From: Aspidapion aeneum
Lineage: Eukaryota > Arthropoda > Insecta > Coleoptera > Brentidae
DNA: 64,000 nt
NCBI GenBank assembly: GCA_963576565.1
Contig: OY755044.1
Span: 46,051,235 to 46,115,234, forward strand
Reading direction: 5' to 3'
The position numbers and the translations under genes were made by a program. Below the pieces are notes generated by a model. The model worked only from the letters and a program-made list of their open reading frames with translations. It was not told where the DNA came from and did no database searches. Shown here in pieces: positions 58,863 through 64,000 of this stretch (positions within the stretch are counted from its first letter, which is position 1; each line of letters starts with the position of its first letter).

Positions 58863-59570
58863 CCAACACTCAGTGGTGGCTCGTGGTGTAGTGCCTTGTG
58901 AACCTTATTTTTCTACAAAAACACGTTTTTTTATTTTATCTTAATATGATTGTTATTTTATCGATAATGCGGGACGCCTGGCTATCCCGCTGCCTCACTT
59001 TGAAACGTATGGTAAGTGGGGGTGGAATTTCTGCCGCTTGTCTGCTGGCGCCATCGAACAGAGAGATATTTTTACCAGTGGCCTATATGAGCGAAAGAGT
59101 TGGACAGTTTTTACATTGTTTAATGAAAAGAATCAACTTAAATCTGTGCCAGGCATGCCAGCCAGTTAGTGTGCAGTCATCTTGTTCTTGTGCGTGGAGC
59201 ATGTGTGCTATAATTTACGCCTTCTCCGTTACGCAATAAAAAAAAATATCCATATATTCTGCATATTGATCTGTTTTTTTTATCTGAAAATGAATAAAAT
59301 TAGCGTCTTAAAAAACTCTTTTAGTGGTTGTTCGCTAGAGAAAAATTACAAATTAAAGAATTATTAAGCCTGATATTACTACCTGATTTAAAAAGTGTAA
59401 AACAAACGTGGAAGTGGACAAAAATCGCGTTGTCGTAAATTTAATAAAACTATTAGTGATAAAAACAATGTTTATAAACTAAGGGTAAGTTAAGTTATTA
59501 TTTAAATTAATTCAGCAGAGTTTTTGAAAAATTTTAAGTCATTTCATGGTGTAATTTGGGTGTGTCTGGG

Positions 59571-61353
59571 TCAACGATTATACACTAGACAGGATTGCTC
59601 AGTTTGCCGAATCTGTCTGCAATCGATATTCAAGGTCAAACTCGCTGTTACGTCACCACTTGTGCTGGACAAAAAGCGCGCCTATCGTTTATATTGGATT
59701 TTATGTGCTTTTAGAGCTATTTTCTTTATGCAAATGAGATTTTATGCAAAATTGAGGCATTGTACATTTAAAAATATTGTCTTTACAGGGATGATGATTC
59801 TATCTATATCATCTCTATCAATGATTTTATATTTGAAATATCTGTTAAATAAATTAAATTTAAATACTTTAAGTGAAAAAAAAAGCTACACATAATGTCG
59901 TAGTACCTATGCAGGGTGTCCCACAACTTAGGGGCCATAGGCCAACAGGTGATAGAGGAGGTCATGTCTGATAAAAAAGTTCCTATAATGCATGGGTCAA
60001 AACTCTTTCTTTGTAGAGATACAGAGCATCAAATTTGGCAATGTTTTAACTTTTTTTATAATAACTTTTTCAAAAAACGCAGTAAAAGCATGAAATTGGG
60101 TAAAGTCGTGTATCAGAACAAGGGCAATAAATTAAAATAAAACTTATATTGAAAAAAATTATTCGGTCAATTTTTTTTAGAAAAAAAACTTTTTTTGTTA
60201 TAAACTTTTATAAATCCCATATTAAACGCAATGTTTTTTTTTATATTTTTTGTTAATAAAAACAAGTCTTTAGCGTCACATAATAATAAATAAAATATTA
60301 CTAATATTTTTTAAAAGAATAAGTAAGCAAAAATTAATTAAAAAAAAAAGATTATTTTTTATGCATTTTTGGAGGAAATTTTGACAGCCTGTATCTTCTT
60401 AACTTGTAATTTTATTAAAAAAGGACTATCACATTTTTGAATCATAATTAGCTGGGTATTCAGCTGTCTGTGATAATTTTCTTTTTTTTGCAAAACCCTT
60501 TTTCCCCCACTCCTCTAACATTAAAAATCCTATATCTTAAAAACATATGCATTGACCCCATGTTTTATAAACTTTTTTTTCGGAAATAACCTCCTCTATC
60601 ACCTGCTGCACTATGACCCGCAAGTTATGGGACACCCTGTATAATTTGTCCAATTGTTTTAAAAGTATGTAAAGAAATTATTTTGCGATAATAACTAAAA
60701 ACGGAAATATAGGTAGACGAAAAATTTATTGATTTATTTAAAAAAGGAAAAGCACAAATATTGTTCTTAACAAATAGACAAAAAACAAATAGAAAAAAAT
60801 GCACATAATGTATAGTTTAATTATTACAACCGCTTTTTAAAGCTTGTTAAAGAGATTATTATTTAGATAATTAAAAAACGGGAATATAGAACATAAAAAA
60901 CGTATTTAATATTACATTTTTACAAAAAAAAAACAGAAAAGTACAGATACATACAATAAATTAAAAATATTAATATAAATAATAATATTTAATTTAGAAA
61001 AATATTCCTTTTCAATTCACAATCTTTTGTAATTTTCTTTCTTCTTCTTTCTTCTTTCAAACGTTCTTCTCTGACCTGAATCGAATTTTTACACACTATT
61101 AACAAACCAAACGTGAAAATGTTTATTTATATGTCTTTTCTTAGTAGCACTGCACTGAAACAATCCAAAAAACACAAACTATTCAGCGAAATATCAACAA
61201 AACTCTCTTGAAAATACGAATAACATCATATACAACGAACGTAAACAAAGGATTTAGCACAAGTGGTGACGTCACGCCGCTCTCCTCACCCCGCATAATT
61301 TGTTAACACAGGTTAAATGGAACTAAGCAGTCCTTTATGTCTATAGTCCTTGG
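59571..61353. mobile_element. Element E, copy 2, complete, 7-bp duplication GTCTGGG
   Basis: The left end TCAACGATTATACACTAGAC and the inverse of the right end (CCAAGGACTATAGACATAAA) are diverged TIRs, with TTACGTCACCACTTGTGCT and its inverse ~80 bp in. GTCTGGG lies at 59564-59570 and 61354-61360. The ends are related to element D. It encloses the mariner-like MITE. Confidence 0.85.
59912..60639. mobile_element. Mariner-like MITE nested in E2
   Basis: 728 bp, CAGGGTGTCCCACAACTTAG to its inverse ...GTTATGGGACACCCTG. The right flank is TA; the left TA has become TG. It is orthologous in position to 156-881. Confidence 0.85.
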
Positions 61354-61873
61354 GTCTGGGTTAGTTTCTTTAAAAAACTAGGGTTAGAAACCCTAAAAAT
61401 AGTAAACATTTATTACAAAACTATGCGCTCTTGGTTTTGCGCCACTAAAATAATTGATCGAGGCATGTTTTTTAACGAATTTTGGGCAAAAATTTCACGC
61501 AGCATCCCGAATTTTTTTTTAGTGGATATCAAAATTCTGGCCCTACCATGTTAAATGGGCACGAGCCGCCACTGCCAACACTGGCGTCTAGCAAATCTAA
61601 GGAAATATCAAATACCAAATTTCAGTCCATCAGTGACACTAAATTTAGAACCGGCCTTCGTATAAGTGCTTGTCAATCATTCAAATTTATAGAAATACTG
61701 AAACAATACCTGTTAGATGATGAAGAGTTACTTTACACCTGTACCTTTTAGAATTAGAAATAGTTGGTTATTCATATTCATAGGCGACATACCTACCAAT
61801 TTGTAAAAAATTGAAAGGAAACCTACAAAATTGCTTGGTTGGAAATTTATTAAGACTGACTTGTTTTCTTCCC

Positions 61874-62231
61874 TACTTACTTTGAAAGGGTTCTACAGCT
61901 TCTGCCGCACTTTGTATTTGGATCGCTATTTGTTTTTTCTCCTCAATCTTTTTATTCCTCAATATATATTTTTCTAAATGTTCCTCATCCATGTAGTGGT
62001 GAGCTTTCTTCTCTTTCTTGGGCATCTTGAAACGTAATTTATTGATATTTCTGGCCATCTTTGTCCATACCATAGATGTTGTTGAGTGTCTCTCCATTTT
62101 ATAGTTGTGGTGCATCTTCTAGTCTCTACCTTTGGTGTATGCTCATGCCAAAATACTTTGCAAAGTTTTCTAAGAAAGCCTGTCTTCTTAGTGTCTAACC
62201 TTTTTCTATTTCGCTCTAAAAGCTTTGCCAT
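61874..62231 (-). CDS. Unrecognised coding-like stretch, possible exon
   Basis: Two overlapping minus-strand frames look protein-like. One starts at ATG 62229-62231 (MAKLLERNRKRLDTKKTGFL ... KVFWHEHTPKVET). The other covers 61873-62115 (NINKLRFKMPKKEKKAHHYM ... EEKKQIAIQIQSAAEAVEPF), lysine-rich with a predicted helical, charged end. The second runs into CAAA|GTAAGT at about 61876-61869, a strong splice donor. The frame change near 62115 suggests a frameshift in an old gene or transposon ORF, or that only one frame is real. No family recognised. Confidence 0.35.
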
Positions 62232-63164
62232 TGCTTTTATTTGTAGACTGATAGATTAACGTTCGTTTCCTTCTACTTTCCCATTTCCGAGATTTCAGTA
62301 CAATTTACAACACTTTTTGAAGTGATGTTTGCAAGAAATTGTCACGTCGAACATGTGGTAAATTATTTTTTTCTTTATACTCGACTGAACAAGGTAAGGG
62401 GGACAGGTTCCCCTATTCCATACCAGATTTTTTAAATCAAACATTGAAATGCAAATATTGAATTTGCAATTCAGGAACCACTTCTGTTTTTAGCGCCCCT
62501 AGAACTGGAGATCATAATACAACCATGCCGAAAGGTATGGGTATACGCCGTGATCGACCCATTCCGGTCGAGTAGATGCTCCCAGCCAAGTAGCGATCTT
62601 TTACCCGATGGAAGACTACAACTCTCTAGGGGTGCGTTTCTATTTGAATGAACTACTTTTGAGTGTATTTCTCCCAAATAGACACATTTTAGAAAGTATC
62701 TAACAGAGAGGTTCGATCGGCATGCACCTTAATAATTAAAACGCAGACATTGGTGAGATTTTTTTAAACATATAAAGAAATAAAGGAAAGCCCTCGCCGA
62801 ACCTCTACAAGTATCTTCTCATCCAAGATCGTAGCCTTTTATTTGACTGCTTTTGTAAAAGAGAATCCTAGGAAGCAGACAGTTCGCATGCCTGCCTTCA
62901 ATGAGAGACAATAAACGAACAAAGGGGCGCAAAGTGCGACAATGAAACGTCATAAAAACGTTGCTAAACAAACGTAAACAACACGTTTTAAGGGTGCCAT
63001 ATTGGTAGGTAGGGACCAAAGTATACACAACTAACTTAAAAATTTAAAAAAAAATGTAAGGTTACCTACTACTACGAAGCTCCAACCGCAGAATATCTAG
63101 CTATAATAGCTAGTTATTCTGTACTCCAACTCAAATCAAACCGAACACTCGGGCTAAAGGGAAT
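62232..63164. other. Spacer
   Basis: AGCGCCCCTAGA near 62492 and TCTAGGGGTGCG near 62631 form a loose inverted pair ~150 bp apart. No gene. Confidence 0.4.
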
Positions 63165-63290
63165 GGGACAATTCGCCGGCAGGCCCACCTTGCCTCTGGA
63201 CTAAGTCGACACCGACTCAACTCACCGCCGACACAATCCGCCAATACAATTTGCCGCCGGAACAACAAGCCGCCGCCTGGGTGTAAGTTT
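63165..63290 (+). repeat. GC-rich GCCG/CCGCC module block
   Basis: GGGACAATTCGCCGGCAGGC is followed by spaced CGCCGNNACAA modules. The design resembles the ends of the 34760-35192 element (GGGACAACCGGGCGCCGGGC), so it may be one terminus of a relative. No matching opposite end is in the window. Confidence 0.4.
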
Positions 63291-63699
63291 GCAATTTTGA
63301 TTCGTAAGTAAAATTTTTTTACCAAAAAGTACTTTTAAAAAATAATTTTTAATTTTTCATATAATAATAATAACTAGTTTCCAAAAAAACATTATTTTTA
63401 AAAATAATTTGTTCCAAAAACAATTTTTTAAATTTTTTTCAAAAGTAGATTTTTGAAAAGCTACTTTTTTATCAGATTTTTCTAAATAGGACAATGAATA
63501 AACTCGTAAATAGATATGAATTAGCCCCTTATTGAGAAGCCATGAAATTCAGAAACATGTCCCTGGCCCCCCTCTCTGTTTTAGCTGGATGATAGCCCTT
63601 GATGAAGGTTAGGTTAACACCGATTTTGATCTCCCAAAAGGAGGGCAGGAGGAAATAATAAGTTAATTAGGACCCGTAGTACTCGTAAATAACTCCGAG
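63291..63699. other. AT-rich spacer
   Basis: Nothing recognised. Confidence 0.5.
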
Positions 63700-63905
63700 T
63701 TTCTAACTTATATAAAAATGGATTAAAAAAATTGGTTAAGTGATTTTTCAAAATTGATTTAATTTACGCGCCCCTAAATTGTTATATCTGAAAATTATCT
63801 TGCTTTATTTGAAGGGAAATTTTATTATCAACAATATAAAAGTATAGATCACATTTTTGATATAGCGCTTGGTTTTTAGGAAAATCGGGTAAAACATAGA
63901 ATACA
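63700..63905 (+). repeat. Relative of the CGGACGCC tandem repeat
   Basis: Shares TTTTCAAAATTGATTT, GCGCCCCTAAATTGTTATA and GATCACATTTTTGATAT with 6640-7180. Confidence 0.6.
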
Positions 63906-63906
63906 C

Positions 63907-64000
63907 ATCTGGGTACACGGCAGTGCCCCGCCAAGTTCGCGCAGAAATCGCTGTAAAATCTTTTCTTGAAACATTTCAGCCCATATTTGACCTATCTAAA
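63907..64000 (+). mobile_element. Family F repeat, copy 4 (cut by window end)
   Basis: ATCTGGGTACACGGCAGTGC, then CCGCCAAGTTCGCGCAG and the TTTCTTGAAACATTTCAGCC block, as at the start of the other F copies. Confidence 0.8.

Larger units (their letters stand above)
58871..61574. mobile_element. hAT-type element with CCAACACT duplication
   Basis: Starts CAGTGGTGGCTCGTGG and ends CACGAGCCGCCACTG (imperfect inverses). The perfect 8-bp duplication is at 58863-58870 and 61575-61582. Of 2,704 bp, 1,783 are the nested element E, so the original was about 0.9 kb and non-coding. Confidence 0.9.

Overview
The window looks like AT-rich, transposon-dense nuclear DNA of an arthropod, most likely an insect with a large genome. 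The signs are tRNA-derived SINEs, Jockey- and RTE-type LINE remnants, a mariner transposase relic, pogo-type transposase fragments, many MITEs with clean target-site duplications (TSDs), and long microsatellites. I see no intact host gene, no rRNA or tRNA gene, no CRISPR array and nothing prokaryotic. The species cannot be named from the sequence alone.

Layout. 1-8 kb: end of a TIR element (E1), a TA-flanked MITE, an RTE-type reverse transcriptase relic, a hairpin-bounded element, and a 116-unit TATGTCTG array. 8.5-11.7 kb: a TG...CA insertion with a 4-bp duplication (solo-LTR-like) that carries splice-like exon signals on the minus strand. 12-15 kb: AT-rich and unannotatable. 15-20 kb: a MITE, a second RTE relic, a tandem repeat split by a SINE, a mariner relic, and an inverted-repeat element containing a hammerhead-like ribozyme motif. 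21-25.7 kb: a three-layer nest (TA element, Harbinger-like element inside it, second TA element inside that). 26.6-28.8 kb: three MITEs that landed within about 60 bp of one target. 30-37 kb: a degenerate repeat field, family F, a Jockey relic, a GC-rich TIR element, and a TTAGGTTGGG satellite. 38.7-45.1 kb: a 7-bp-TSD element (D) carrying family F, then a second F copy split by another 7-bp-TSD element (M). 45-48.5 kb: pogo/mariner-like and hAT MITEs. 48.5-51.8 kb: the only near-complete LINE, broken by two frameshifts and a FADD-to-FAED change. 52-58 kb: a SINE, MITEs and a composite element. 58.9-61.6 kb: a hAT-like element enclosing a second E copy, which encloses a mariner-like MITE. 61.9-62.2 kb: an unrecognised coding-like stretch.

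The sequences do not work together as a pathway. The interest lies in mobile-element architecture: nested insertions with readable duplications, a TIR family (D/E) with 7-bp duplications whose superfamily I cannot assign, and a hammerhead-like motif with complete helices I and III. I ran no searches. Family names rest on motifs, TIRs and TSDs read by eye.
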